Source: Lophium mytilinum (Eukaryota; Ascomycota; Dothideomycetes; Mytilinidiales; Mytilinidiaceae). Taken from it: 64,000 nucleotides of DNA. A program made the translations under genes and the position numbers. The stretch lies in NCBI GenBank assembly GCA_010093605.1, contig MU004202.1:197560-261559 (forward strand), given 5' to 3'. Below are positions 30,961-43,100 of this stretch, in pieces (position 1 is the stretch's first letter; the number at the start of each line of letters is the position of its first letter). Below the pieces are notes generated by a model that worked only from the letters and a program-made list of their open reading frames with translations, ran no database searches and was not told the origin of the DNA.

Positions 30961-32282
30961 GGCGGCATCAAGATAGACCGTGGAATGATGTAGCGAAGGT
31001 CGCGCATTTGCATGGCGCGCAGAGTAGTGAAGGTTGGTAATGGGGTGACTACAGATGGAAATGGACAGAAAGCTGGTGCCACTCCGTCCGGTGAAGTGTC
31101 GTCACGAAAGGGGCCGATTGGAAGTAGTTGTTTGTGAGGGCAAGGGCGAGACAGCTCGAAACTTCTGCAGGCGCAATAAATAGGCATAAAAGGGCTGTTA
31201 ATAAGGGGACATCTGGGGTGGACAATAGCCGCAAGCAATAAGATGCCACCTCATCGCGTCCGCAAACAGTGTCGGCTAGGCGTGCTGCACGCGGGCTTCT
31301 GAGACCATTCGTGGGGAGCGTCACCGGGTCGCATATTTTGAACAGTTGCTGGAGAGCGGCAAGCAGCGTGTGACTAGGGTTGGTATATCATTTAGATTTG
31401 GAGATCTATATGCAGAGCAATGCTCAAGGACACCCGCGACTGAAGCTGGCAAGGGTCTCCCACTTGTCTTGGCATTCCCGTCGTCATGTGACACACATCG
31501 CCAGCGGAAGTGCTCATTTCAAGCAACACTGTTTTAGAGTTTGATATACTGATATATACGGAGGGTGTGGCGCAGATATTAGAGTGGCCATCGGAAATAT
31601 GACAACAGAACAAAGCGCTAGACTACAAAGAGCGATGCCATGCCTTGTTGCCTGGCCGTACCACCTTCAGACGGCATGGATATCGCAGCCCCATATTCTA
31701 GCAGCCCGCAAAGAGCAAGACCGGGCCCGTGATTCTGGCAGCCTTGAGGGAGCTGAAGGGCGGAAGCGGTTTGCAATTTGGGAGCTTGCTAGGACCGAGC
31801 ATAGCCACAGCACCGAAAGCTCACGGCGGATTTCCCAGAATGGCGATGTTCTACCGTGGTTAGAGGGCGGAACAACGCGGCGGGAATCGTTGTTGGCAGC
31901 GTGGACAAAGAAAGTTCTCGAATTGCGTGTGGAGCAGGCGGCACAGTCATTGTCTGCCCTTACTTGCTTGTTCCGCAGGTGAAGGAGTGAATCAAAGGGA
32001 CAGCCAGTTTCTCCGCCATCAAGAGCCCTGGATTGGCAGCCTTGGCTAGGCCTAATGGGGCAAGGCCGGCATCGCCTCACCAGCTTGCTGCCTTTCACTT
32101 GTGTGCTCTGACACCCAAACCCTCCACCGAACATCAACTGCGCCCACATAAAAGGCTGCCCGCCCTTCTGCAAACCTACTCTCTCCACAACTCCACACAC
32201 CACACACCCGCAACACCACCAACCTCACTCCAAACAACCACGCCCACCTCACCAACTCACCGACACCCCGCAATCAGCTACA
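30961..32282. promoter_or_regulatory. Divergent promoter region, SMP3 / SKP1
   Basis: 1.3 kb between divergent starts. The 100 bp before SKP1 are CA/CT-rich (repeats of ccacaca, caccaac), like the leaders of well-expressed fungal genes. Frames on either strand here (up to 178 codons) have poor composition and no motifs. Confidence 0.4.
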
Positions 32283-32899
32283 ATGGCCGCCACGACACTT
32301 GAGGCTCCCCAGAAGATCCTCCTTCAAACCTCCGACAATGTCGAGCTGAAGGTGGACCGCGACGTCGCTGAGCGCTCAATCCTCATCAAGAACTTGCTTG
32401 AGGATCTCGGAGGCGAGGGATCCGAGGCCATCCCGATTCCCAACGTACGTCCTACTGCCTGTTGCTGTCAACTTCTCGTCATCGCTAACGCATCTATAGG
32501 TGAACGAGGCCGTGATGAAGAAGGTCCTCGAGTGGTGTGAGCAGCACCGCAAAGATGCTCCTGCCACCCAGGACGACGACTCGGACTCCCGCAAAAAGTC
32601 GACGGACATCGACGAGTGGGACCAGAAGTTTATGCAGGTTGACCAGGAGATGCTCTTCGAGATCATCTTGGTACGTCATTCCCGACACCGATATTGAGAT
32701 GCAAATTTACTAACGTGCGCAGGCGGCAAACTACCTCGACATCAAGGCCCTTCTCGACGTCGGCTGCAAGACTGTTGCCAACATGATCAAGGGCAAGTCG
32801 CCGGATGAGATCCGCAAGACCTTCAACATCCAAAATGACTTCACACCCGAGGAGGAGGACCAGATCCGCCGCGAGAACGAGTGGGCCGAGGACCGTTGA
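32283..32899 (+). CDS. SKP1: SCF ubiquitin ligase adaptor Skp1 (SconC)
   Basis: Skp1 bridges the cullin and F-box proteins in SCF E3 ligases. Exons 32283-32444, 32500-32670 and 32723-32899 give 169 aa, the usual fungal length. The N-terminal BTB-like fold is visible ([29 protein letters not shown]), followed by [13 protein letters not shown], an acidic linker, [20 protein letters not shown] and the C-terminal F-box-binding helices [40 protein letters not shown], then [16 protein letters not shown]. Every conserved block is present. Introns are phase 0. F-box partners are encoded elsewhere; the one F-box gene in this window appears broken. Confidence 0.97.
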
Positions 32900-33250
32900 A
32901 CGTCTTCCGCTCGATCGCGTCTCTTATGTCTTTGCTAGTTTCGGGCATCACAACTACAACTACAACAACCCACGGGGACCGGCATGACCCTCGGGTCTTC
33001 ATTCACGTGCATACGATGGGAAGGGTTTGAGATGCGGTGTTGTGGTGTTTTTCTTTTCTTTTTCATTGGTTCTGGAGGAGAGTATGCTTTTCTGGACTTC
33101 TCTGCCTCTGCATCCCTCTCCCATCGCTCATGCACGCAGCAGGAGCTCTGGATATCGGGTTCGAGAAGATGACTTGACGTCATCCTCAAGGAGACATGCT
33201 ATGGTAGCGTGCGCAAAAACAATATAATTTAACCTCAACTCTTTTCTTCT

Positions 33251-33316
33251 GTCGTGATTCCTATTCTCTCTTGTCGTGATCCCTATTCTCTCTTGTCGTG
33301 ATTCCTATTCTCTCTC
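33251..33316. repeat. Three copies of a 22-bp direct repeat
   Basis: Units of gtcgtgattcctattctctc plus two more bases repeat head to tail at 33251, 33273 and 33295, with one substitution in the middle copy. Confidence 0.9.
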
Positions 33317-33794
33317 GTCGCTGTGATGCACCTACGTGTTCTCTTCTCTTTTTGCCTTCGCTACCAAGTCTTTTCTTAGTGCGCGTCCAGTTGTTACCGT
33401 GGTACTGCGCATCGTGCACCCATGGGCGCGTCTGCGATCTCGGACTTCCACGACCTCACGTGCTGCTGAACCTTCTTTTTTCCCCACCACACCAACAAGG
33501 TAACTCTTTACTCAGTACCAGAGCACAAACTTCGGTCCGCCATCTTTCCATCTCTTGCGGATTGCTGATAGCCTGCTGAAGCCCCACTAACAGCGGCTAG
33601 GTACCCGGAATGTAAGCGGATGAAGCATCTCTAATTAAGATTCCCAGGACTCTACACCCTATCGAGATTTTCAGTATGCGCTGAAGTACCTCAAACGGTG
33701 GCGATCGGGTATACCCAGAGTTACTGCAATGCACTGCAGTATGGAATACCATTATCCTAGTCCCCGAGGCATCACCTATCTCTCTAGGCTTTTC

Positions 33795-33915
33795 GTACAC
33801 TAGCCTAGCACCGCCTGGGGTCCTGTAATACATCCTGAGAGATCGGAAAAGGACAGTTTTGACAAGACTAAAAGCCTTGCAGCCCACCTCAAACAGTGTC
33901 AGACACGTGTACACG
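33795..33915 (-). mobile_element. Diverged family B inverted-repeat element
   Basis: The left arm tagcaccgcctggggtcctg and right arm ccacctcaaacagtgtcaga keep the family B pattern, including gacaagacta..gccttgcagc in the interior. It is more diverged than the copies at 16.8-28.4 kb. Confidence 0.5.
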
Positions 33916-34128
33916 CACATCTATGATGAAGCTGGAACGCTCTTTCTGCAGATGTCGATCCGCTGCTTCTGCCACTGCGGTTGACTCTTTTCAGTCTCTA
34001 TGCCCAACCGCAGTCCACTCCACGGCTACACAACACATCGCTATCTTCAACACACAGGCACTCGCTTTAGTCCACCATTCTTGCATTTAGCCAACCTTCC
34101 CACTATATCGCGTCAAGGCCCATTAAGT

Positions 34129-35004
34129 ATGTATTCTCCTACCCACTGCGTAACCCCAGATGAACGCTCTAACCACTCCGCGTCAGTACCCAAGCCCATG
34201 ATGGACGAGGCGTCCTTTTTCGACGAGGCCTTTCCAGACGCGGCGGCCATCGAACAGGTGGTCTTCGACGAGGCAGTCTTCCTAATCGGCTTCCGATGCT
34301 GCGGCCGTAACTTCGCCTCTTACCTGACACTCTACCACCACCGCGAGTCCGATTGCGAGACACACCGCGTTCAGATACCTTTAGAAACAGACGCCTGGCG
34401 CCAAGATATGGTATGCCGCCTGGATGCAGAACGCGAAAGACACCGTGAGGGAGAAGAACGCGAACTCCAGCGACGAGCAGAAATCCACCGCGAGCGAGAT
34501 GCAGCAAACCTACGCCGAGATGAAGAAATCCTACAACGGACTTTTGCAAGGAAACAAAGCATGGCAGATGTCGCATCCCGCAGAGCAGGTAGAATACAGT
34601 TATCGGAGCATGCCATAAATCTCGTCGGCGGGATCGAGCGCGCAGTCCAATCCACACAAGGGAACGCTGCCAAGACTATGAAACGCACACAGGATGAGAG
34701 AAGACGCCAGCTAGAGTTGGATCTCCAATCCGCACGAGAGCATGCTGCGAATGCTACACAACGCGCGCAGGACGCGAGGGCCTCGGCACCGGGGTCAGCA
34801 CCGACGCCCAGGACGCAGCCGGAGGACGCGAGCATCCCGTTCCCGGTGGACTCGGTGGGTCCGGGGGATTTCTTTTTGCGGGTGAGGCCGGATGGGGGCG
34901 CGTATGGGGGCACCTATTTGTGGGATGTGGTAAGGAGGAGGGTTGTGGCCCAGGTTCGCGTTAGCTATCACGGGTCTTATTCGTTCGATTGGTTACCGTT
35001 TTGA
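34129..35004 (+). CDS. Coiled-coil protein with a Cys/His motif, hypothetical
   Basis: The frame is open from 34000; I prefer the Met at 34129 (291 aa) because the DNA upstream looks non-coding. The product has an acidic N-terminus (MMDEASFFDEAFPDAAAIEQ), a Cys/His cluster CCGRNFASYLTLYHHRESDC that could bind zinc in C2H2 fashion, and a long Arg/Glu/Gln-rich coiled coil (about residues 95-225, with ERERHREGEERELQRRAEI). A Pro-rich linker follows, then a C-terminal domain with DSVGPGDFFLRVRPDGGAYG and YHGSYSFDWLPF. I do not recognise the family. Nothing nearby suggests a role; the zinc-finger reading is an inference from spacing. Confidence 0.6.
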   Translation: MYSPTHCVTPDERSNHSASVPKPMMDEASFFDEAFPDAAAIEQVVFDEAVFLIGFRCCGRNFASYLTLYHHRESDCETHRVQIPLETDAWRQDMVCRLDAERERHREGEERELQRRAEIHRERDAANLRRDEEILQRTFARKQSMADVASRRAGRIQLSEHAINLVGGIERAVQSTQGNAAKTMKRTQDERRRQLELDLQSAREHAANATQRAQDARASAPGSAPTPRTQPEDASIPFPVDSVGPGDFFLRVRPDGGAYGGTYLWDVVRRRVVAQVRVSYHGSYSFDWLPF

Positions 35005-35873
35005 AAGGGGCGTGGCGGCATCAGGAGGACCTGGGGACGGGAGATTTTTGGGGTTGGATGTCGAGAGTGATGGGGTTCAGATCGTTTATATGCTATCGTT
35101 TGTTTTGGGGACTGTAGTAGCCTGTTGGAGGGCTCCAGGGAGGTCTGGTATCAATACATTACTAGGACATAAGTATGTGCACTGCCTTTCGCCCTATGCG
35201 GTACTCTGCCTCGAGTCTGGGCACATCAACTGATTACAGGTTGTTACCAGCTTTGCTCATTCGATACCATTGTCGGGGGGCATCCTGACTGGTAGGTAGC
35301 CAATTAGCCAAGAAACAGTCTAATTTCCACTGCTTGGACCTTGACATCATCCTTGGATCTTCAGAATCCCGTGGGGGAACCCCAAGCAGTGGCGAACCAA
35401 TGTGCCGAGATTTGTCGCCTGCCACTGTACTCAGGTGCCTTTTTCTCAACTCTGATGACATGCTGAAGCATCCCGGACATCGGCTACATAGGCTGGTTAG
35501 AATCCTTGGAATTACTCTTGTTTCGCACTCTCTGGATTTTCAATAAGACACTGAAGCACCCCAGACATCGGCAACATAGGTTGGTTAGAATCCTTGAAAG
35601 TGCTCCTATTTCGCACTCTCCAGACTTTTGATAATACACCGAAGCCCCCCAGACAGCGGCAAACAGGTGTATATAGACTGTGTCACACAGACCCCCTCGC
35701 CACCCCCAAAACCCTATCCTGCTCGCCCGACGCCGCTGTGAGGAGGACCCCCGTGAGCCAGCATTCTCTTCGTCAAAGAGTCGCCCAATTTCAACTCTAC
35801 TGACCTTTCCATCGTACTCAAAGTTTCGAAAGCCCATCAAGCCGCCGTATACAGTTGCAAAGAGCGCCCCCAT
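35005..35873. other. Intergenic region with inverted-repeat arms and a tandem repeat
   Basis: 35250-35410 holds a diverged inverted-repeat unit (gataccattgtcggggggcat ... ccccaagcagtggcgaacca). It is followed by the 88-bp tandem repeat listed next. No gene is seen. Confidence 0.45.
35463..35690. repeat. 88-bp tandem repeat, 2.5 copies, built on an inverted-repeat arm
   Basis: ctgaagca.cccggacatcggc, aataggctggttagaatcctt-type and tttcgcactctc blocks recur with an exact period: the ctgaag core is at 35463 and 35551, and ccgaag at 35639. The unit begins with the family A arm sequence, so element ends have been tandemly amplified here. Confidence 0.8.
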
Positions 35874-37804
35874 CTACAACGCCCCCCCAAGCACCCTCAC
35901 AACCCACATCGCCAACCGCACCGTCACACCCACCCTCCTCTCCGGCTTCTCAAACTCCTCCCGCCCCACCGTCTTCGCGTACTCCTGTAACCAACCCTCT
36001 TCCGCTCTTAGCTTCCGCTTCAACCCCTCCTCCCCCGTCACAATCGCCACCCCGGCCTCGATATCCAGCTCATAGCTCCGCTTCGTGTAGTTACTGCTCC
36101 CCACTATACTCACGCTCGGCCCCACCGCCTCCTCCCCCGGCAGCGTCACCCAGATCCCCTTCGCGTGGTACGTCCACCCGCCCGCCTCGTTGACGATCCC
36201 ACGCTTCCACTCCTTCAGCTCGATGCGCTCGCTTTGCCCGGAGTGTCTCACGTAGTCGAGGAAGCGCCGGGCTAGTAGCGTGTACGCGGCGGGCAGCATG
36301 CCGGAGACGCCGGGGGAGTTGTAGAAGCCGTTGGCGTGGGGGTGGGCGGCGAGGACGGTGGCGTGGGCGGGGCGGGTGGCGAGGAGGAGGCGGCGCAGGG
36401 CGGGGGTCATGTTGAAGTAGCCCGCGGTAAAGGTCCAGCGGGAGTGGGCGAAGGCGGGGGTGGAGAGGAGGCGGAGGAGGGTGTGGATGGCGGGTTGTTC
36501 GGTGGAGGTGTCGGGGTGGAGGAGGGGGGTTAGTTGGAGGAGGGGGTAGATGAGGGTTTTGGAGGGGGATGAGGTGGGAGGGGAGGGGAGGGATGGGGAG
36601 TTCGAGGGGGTGAGGAGGGGGGATAGGGCGGTGGTGGCGGCGGATTTGAAGGCGCGCGGGTTTTCGAGAGGGGATGGCGAGGGGTTGGTTGTTGGCCAGG
36701 CCATGGTGTAGCCTGCGGGATCTGAGGATGGCTCGATGAGGTAGCTGAGGCTGCAGACGGTGGAGTGGATTTTGGAGAAGTAGGAGGTTATTTCTGCAGA
36801 GGAGAAGACGTGGTAGCGGTCTTGGCGATTGGTGAAGTAGTCGTCTGAGAGATTGGCTCTGGAGTTGTATCAGTATACGGTTGTCATAAGAAAAGGGGAC
36901 TGGAACTAGAACTGCGTACCCAGAAATAATCAGTTCCTCGTCAACGCCGTAGAGTTTCATATGCTGAAGGCCCCAGCCTTCATTGATTCGACGAGGGATG
37001 ACCTTCTTCCGCACACCGGTGAGGTTAGGAGTGTGGAACATCCTAATCTCCACTCTCTTGGGGCCAAACTCAGCCACAAGGGGAACAAGGAGAGAGGCGC
37101 AAGATGGTAATGGTGTTTCCCGAGTGCCACGTAGCGCATCTGTCAAAAACGAAACTTGAAGGTTGGGATTCTTCAGGAGCGCTTCGCGGATTGTAGAAAT
37201 CTGGGATCATCAGCGGGAATACCGATGAAGGAGAGAGAAATCATACAAGCTCATGCTCGGTCTTCCCAATGTAAAGAGTGGAGAGGTATATCCTCCGCCG
37301 TGCTTTTCGAATTTTGGCCTGGTGTGACGCGTTAGATCCTTGCGAAATCGAACTCAGCGAATGATGCCATGATATGGCCTTTTATGGACTTGCAACGAGA
37401 GGTTCGAATCACTTCTACAAACGAATTGAAAATGAAAAGGAGAGAGAAGGATTTTCTCCAAGAAAACGGGTGGACAAATTCATGGAAACATAGTACTTCA
37501 AGACTTTAAGGGTCTGATATGCAGGATATGAAAAGTGACTGACTTTGAGAGTTTCGTAGAATTCAGTAGGAGACTTCAGAATCTCGATCTGGGACTGTTG
37601 AATCTCAAACCTGGGTGATATCTTGTCTAGTTCCGTTGTGATAGCTCCTAGTAAGGACGAGTTGGACTGGGGAGTCGGTGCTGCCATTGAAGGGGCGCTG
37701 GATGCTGAGAATTTCCTCGACGACAATCTTCGAACAGGCCTCCGATACCCAAGAGCCAGTATGCTCCTAGGGCGAGAGTATCTTGTAATGCTCCGAACTA
37801 TCAT
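35874..37804 (-). CDS. PGS1: CDP-diacylglycerol-glycerol-3-phosphate 3-phosphatidyltransferase (Pgs1)
   Basis: A mitochondrial enzyme that makes phosphatidylglycerophosphate, the first committed step to cardiolipin. Four exons (37804-37544, 37318-37247, 37200-36920, 36858-35874) give 532 aa. A basic targeting N-terminus (RSITRYSRPRSILALGYRRP) precedes RRIYLSTLYIGKTEHEL. Both phospholipase D-superfamily HKD motifs are present: HMKLYGVDEELIISGANLSD, split by intron 3, and YHAKGIWVTLPG...GSSNYTKRS near the C-terminus. Between them, a Ser/Pro-rich stretch (SPSPLENP, SLPSPPTSSPS) lengthens the protein compared with yeast. FTAGYFNMTPALRRLL is typical of the family. All key residues are in place. 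Confidence 0.93.
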
Positions 37805-37972
37805 CCTTCTTCAGATTCAATGGTTTAAGTGCTGCATAGGTACTACTTGAGATGGGATGGATTGTTTTGGTAGGGAGGCGAGCTAGTCTCGTTTTGACCA
37901 CGCTAGTGAGTCCTTGGCATTGATGCCAACATCGCGAGAGCTTCATCCCAAACTCTAGAGCAACGTCAAGCC

Positions 37973-38773
37973 ATGTCTACCATACTGAGGACGTTGCGGA
38001 ACCTACGCAAGGTTGGAATTAGGGTACCTATCCCCAATTGAGTGCCTGCCGCCCTCTCACTAACATACGTTCCAGGACTATGCCCACCAGCTTCAGGTAC
38101 TTACCCCTCCGGCCCCGACCAACAGGAATAATGGCGCTAAGCAGATCTTTGCGGGCCTTTAGCACATCGGTGGGTGATACATAAGTTATTCTTAGAGGAG
38201 CAGATTGGCTGACCCAGCTCCAGGCGACACGAAAGCCGGAACCTTCATCGCCAAAGACCGCTGGGGCAATAAGTATTTCGAGAATCTGGAGCAGGAGCTG
38301 CCCTGTCAGTAGACCGAGAATCATACGGGGAACTTCAATTGACTGTTGGATGCAGTGAGAACTCGATGGGTGGACTACAAGGATCATGAATTCGACCCGT
38401 GAGTGTCCAGTGCTGGAACGAAAGAACGGCAGAGGCTAATGCGTCATTTCTAAGGTCACAAATCGAGCCGGGATGGTATGGATAGCTCCAGTGCGCCTGG
38501 AGTCTCCCAAGATGATCTAACAACTCTTCTAGGCATGCCTGGATGTCCTACATGGTCGACAAACCTCCAACCGAAGATCCGATTCTACAACGCCGAGTCC
38601 GCGACTGGGAGCCCAAGGAGCATCGACCTACGTTGACATGGAGCCGCTCGGGGTACAAGCCGTACAGCACGTATGTGACTGGAGAAGATGATACTATGAC
38701 ACATAGCTAACCTCTTCACAGCGTCAAGCCCAAGTACTCTGGTTGGACCCCGGTTGCGAAGGCGCGGCAGTAA
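37973..38773 (+). CDS. NADH:ubiquinone oxidoreductase accessory subunit NDUFA12 (B17.2)
   Basis: An accessory subunit on the matrix side of respiratory complex I. I read eight exons: 37973-38023, 38076-38096, 38163-38169, 38224-38304, 38356-38398, 38455-38475, 38533-38670 and 38722-38773; together they make 137 aa with every phase consistent. The product starts MSTILRTLRNLRKVGIRDYA and continues HQLQHIGDTKAGTFIAKDRW, GNKYFENLEQELPLRTRWVD, QIEPGWHAWMSYMVDKPPTE and KPKYSGWTPVAKARQ, the family sequence from end to end. Exons 2 and 6 are 21 nt and exon 3 is only 7 nt (cacatcg), flanked by tttag and gtgggt. Without it, the conserved QxIGDTKAG block cannot be formed in frame. The start is in the context gccATGTCT. 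Confidence 0.93.
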
Positions 38774-40161
38774 AACAGGCGGCGGATGTGGGAGCTGGAC
38801 AGCTGACATCTGGACATGTAAATAGCAGCAATGCATACTCGTTAGCCGAAACTTGATGTCCTTCCCTTTCTGACCCGACGGGTCCAGGTCAAGTGCGGCT
38901 GTGATCAGCGCTACACATATGACTCTGCGCCATTGAAGGACCATCTGACGGTTACTCAATGGAGGGGCTCTACATTCACCTTGTCAATCGCGAGGTATCA
39001 TGGCGACTGAATCTATATTTCTACAAACTAGGATTTTTATGTGTGACGCTCTGCCAGCTTCTCGTGGAACGCACATCAAACATCCTAGATGATTCGTCAA
39101 TTCCAGCGAGAACGACGCCGGGGTTTCGAGAACCAGGCTAATCCAATGAAGTAAGGCCAGTAGAAGTGGATACTGATAGCAATGCAAACCCACAAGCGTG
39201 CATGCGATCGCCTAACTCTTTGCGAATATCGCTCCAGGGTCTCCCATGGGGTACTTCCGATCACACCGCAAAAGTTCCGAAGCACATCAGGAGTTCGGTA
39301 GGCCTTCAATTTAGTTCATGATAGCTTGAGTGTCCGCAACAAGTCTGCCTACGCTATCGTCCATCAGGTCGTCTTGTCAGCCGCCAAAAACGGGTTCGCA
39401 TCAGTACAGGACAAGCTTTGCGCGGCAACGACTCCGCTCATGGATGGGGAATGGGTTGCGCGGCATGACTCAGAAAGCGGTGTGCTTCTTGGCCTGCTGT
39501 GCCTCCCGGTGAGAAATAGCGATACAGACTCTGCAGCAATGGGTAGTTCTAGTGTCTACAGCTCAGATTCTAGTGACTCAAAGACAACTCATAAATGCTG
39601 GTCGCCGTTGAGAAGGGTGTTGTGTGACAATTGATTGTTTCTCAAGTGTGCCGTTTGACAAAGCCACAGCGCGTGGATCCCGTTAGTTCTACAACGCGGC
39701 AAGCATCCGACGCGGTGGAAGGGCCTGCACGATACAGGAAGCCGGAAAGTGGAGGGGCGAGGTTCCTGCACGTGAGCAATTCATAATCCTCATCCGAAGG
39801 CTATTCATTGCCGCACATTCAGAGCTGATTACAGCGAGGTACGGCGCAGTGCTACATTTGCATCCTTTGAGGTCTGAATAACGTTTGAGTGTTTCAAAAG
39901 AAAACGCCCTCGGCAACGGCTAGCTCTGGAAGACGTCACGGTTCTTGCCCTAGCAAAACGACGGCCTCTTCGCTCGAGCGCAAACACCACTCACCCTCTT
40001 CCGCTGCATCTCCACGCTCCCCCGGCTGCAGCTGTGTCCGTCATTCCTCCGGCACATTGATTATTTCTCTAATGCCATCCCCATCGAGTTTATGACCAAT
40101 TGCGAAAACACCAGCTTCAGAGGTCTTCTGCCCCGCTGAATAAGAGCTCTTGCTGGTGGCC
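38774..40161. other. Intergenic region
   Basis: Frames up to about 100 codons occur but none shows a motif or good composition. It contains the promoter of the ABC transporter gene. No repeat or RNA gene was recognised. Confidence 0.4.
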
Positions 40162-43100
40162 ATGTTCGCCCATTGCAAAGGCCCGACCTGGGAAGCCGAC
40201 GACTTCTCGAGGTGTTTTGAGCAGGAGTATGTTTACTCCTAGAGCTAGTAACCCAATACTGATACGGTGCACCTTTATAGCTATCTCCAGTCCCTGTTCC
40301 CGCTCATCGTTATTGGAATATCCATCCTCTACCTCTCCTTCCAAGTATACCAAGAAACCAAACAATCCAGGCACTCGGCCTATGCAAAGATCCAGAATCA
40401 GTACAATGCCTGGGATATACCTGCTCCCGTCACCTACGGAGTCCACCCCGAATCCGATGATGAAGACACCGATACGGACAGCGAGCTGGAGCGCAACGAG
40501 CCCCTCGCCCTCCACCCAACCATAAGTCGAACCGCACAATCTACTGTGAAGGTTGACAAGCCAAGGGGCGAGGTTTTCGTCGTGGTTCTGGAAGAGTTGG
40601 GAGTTCTTGCAGAATTAGGAGTACATGTCGCGGTGCTGTTGACTGGAACCTGGGGACACAAGGGGAGAATCGCGGCCATTTCTAGCGTTGCTGTATGGAC
40701 ATACGTTGCAGTCCTTGCTTCATTGCGCCTGCTGTTCTCCAGCTCTGGCCGCTTTTCGTTCCCTCGACTTTGGTATCATACGGCTTTTATCTACGGCTTC
40801 CAATGGCTTTTCACCGTCTTAATATTCCGGTCCGCCATCATACACCCTCGATCGACCCTCTCGCAACATCTCGCATTTGCCGAGTTTGCATTGACGACTC
40901 TGCTGTTTTTCATCGCCATGACATCTAGAAAGGGAAACAAGGCTGTGGAGTTAGAATATGAAGGGGATATTAAGCCTGCGCAGGAACCCAGGGCGAGTGT
41001 CTTATCATTGGCAACCTTTGCATGGGTAGACTCCATCGTCTGGGTGGGATATATGAAAACCTACGAGCTGGCCGACGTCTGGAATCTTCCTCCAAAGGAC
41101 AAGGCTGCATCGCTGCTCGCGGAATACCGACAAGTCAAAAAGACGTCAATCCTTGCGTACCACTTGGTCAAATACTTCAAGCGAGGCCTTATCATCCAAG
41201 CAGGTTGGGCCGCTATCGGCGGCTTTCTTACTTTCGCGCCGACGCTGCTTCTAAAGGCTATTCTGGAGTACATGGAGAAGCCGGAATATACCCCTCGGAA
41301 CGCCGCCTGGTTTTATGTCATTCTGCTTTTCGTTTCAGGCTGCGCTTCAGCTTTGGCTGATGGGCAAGCGCTTTGGTTGGGTCGCAAGATCTGTATCAGA
41401 ATTCGGGCTGTCATTATCGGAGAAATATATGCCAAGGCTCTGAAGCGAAGAGCCGCTGCAGGTGCTGATAAGATTCTTGGGCAAGAGAAAGAGAAAAAGA
41501 AAGAGAAGACTGCGAGGCCCAAAGCCCTAAAACGAATGATGACGTTTGGTAGACGAAAGAAGAAGACTACGGAAGATGTCAAATCTCAGCAGCCTGACGA
41601 AGAGAAGTCCGACTCGCAAGTCACCACTGGTGCAATCATCAATCTTATGGCCGTAGACGCCTTCAAAGTCAGCGAGATTTGCGCCTACTTGCATTTCCTT
41701 TGGGCAAATACTCCCGTGCAACTCGTCGTGGCCATTGTTTTGCTCTATCGTATTCTTGGATACAGCTCAATTGCTGGAATAGGCACAATGGCGCTACTTC
41801 TACCTGTCAATATCTGGATCTCAAGACAATTTTCGAAGATGCAGAAGCTTATTTCTGCGGCTACTGATGCCAGAATCCACACAACTAACGAAGTCCTGAC
41901 CAACATTCGAATCATCAAGTATTTTGCGTGGGAGCAACGATACATGGGCTTAGTCGATGAGAAGCGTACCGTTGAACTGAAATACTTGCGTAAACGGTAT
42001 ATCCTTTGGGCGCTCGCTGCGACAGTGTGGTCAGGGGCACCAGTACTCATTACATTTTTGTCGTTCATGGTTTTCACGATGATTGAAAAGAAAGACCTCG
42101 TTCCATCTGTCGCATTCACGGCTTTGTCCCTCTTCCAAATTCTGAGAATTCCGTTGGACCAGCTGGCAGATATGCTTGCCCATGTTCTAGAGTCTAAGGT
42201 GTCGGTCGACCGTATTGAAGAGTACTTGAACGAGCCTGAAACGGAAAAATATATGCAACTCAAAAACGAGGAGAGGGATGACCACAATCAGCCCGTCATT
42301 GGATTTGAAGATGGTACCTTCAGCTGGGGAGGGAAGGATATGGAGAACCAGGACGCCCAGGACGCCTTCAAACTGATGGATCTGAATGTCAAATTCCGTG
42401 TCGGGGAGTTGAATGTCATTGTGGGCCCTACTGGATCTGGAAAGACCTCTGTTTTAATGGCGCTTCTTGGAGAAATGACAAAACTGAAGGGCGACGTCTA
42501 TCTTCCAGGCGGTCGAAGCAGAGAGGACGTTCCCTCGGATCCCGAGACTGGTCTTACCGAAACAGTTGCCTACTGTGCTCAGCAGGCCTGGCTGGTCAAT
42601 GCCACGATCAAGGACAATATCGTCTTTGCCAGTGAGTGGGACGCAAAACGCTACAAGGATGTACTGGTGGCTTGCTCTCTCCAGAGAGATCTTGAGATCC
42701 TGGACGCTGGCGACCAAACCCTTGTGGGAGAGAAGGGTGTCAGTCTTTCGGGCGGTCAGAAACAACGGATATCCCTCGCTCGTGCGTTGTACAGCCAAGC
42801 CCGCCACGTACTCCTTGACGACGTTCTGAGCGCCGTAGACGCCCATACTGCCAAATGGATCTTTGACAAAGCGATCATGGGCCCACTCATGTATCACCGG
42901 ACTTGCATTCTTGTCACGCACAACGTGAGCTTATGTCTACCTCAATGCGAGTACGCCATGTTAGTAGATAATGGTAGGGTGACTGCACACGGCCCTCCGA
43001 AGCAGGTAGTCGCCTCCGGAAAACTCAGCGAGGACATCTCCAAATCCATGCCAGCTTCGAGAATAGCCTCAAGGATTCCATCTCGAGTACCATCTGATGT

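Larger units (their letters stand above)
32900..34128. other. Intergenic region with short repeats and an element relic
   Basis: Downstream of SKP1 lies a 3 x 22 bp repeat (33251-33316), then pyrimidine-rich DNA. At about 33640-33915 there are decayed inverted-repeat arms of the A/B type: gctgaagtacctcaaacggtgg, ctagcaccgcctggggtcct and ccacctcaaacagtgtcag. Confidence 0.5.

Noticed and set aside
31667-32203. 178-codon minus-strand frame overlapping the SKP1 promoter
   Set aside because: Composition is rich in Cys, Arg and Ser as in chance frames, there are no motifs, and it covers the CA-rich SKP1 leader.
36091-37146. 351-codon frame overlapping PGS1 in another phase
   Set aside because: It agrees with the real protein only in PGS1 exon 3. 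Beyond that exon it runs through the intron and then out of phase, giving Pro/Arg/Leu-rich junk.
37385-37415. tRNA-like aggttcgaatca
   Set aside because: It lies next to PGS1 intron 1 and no cloverleaf can be drawn around it.
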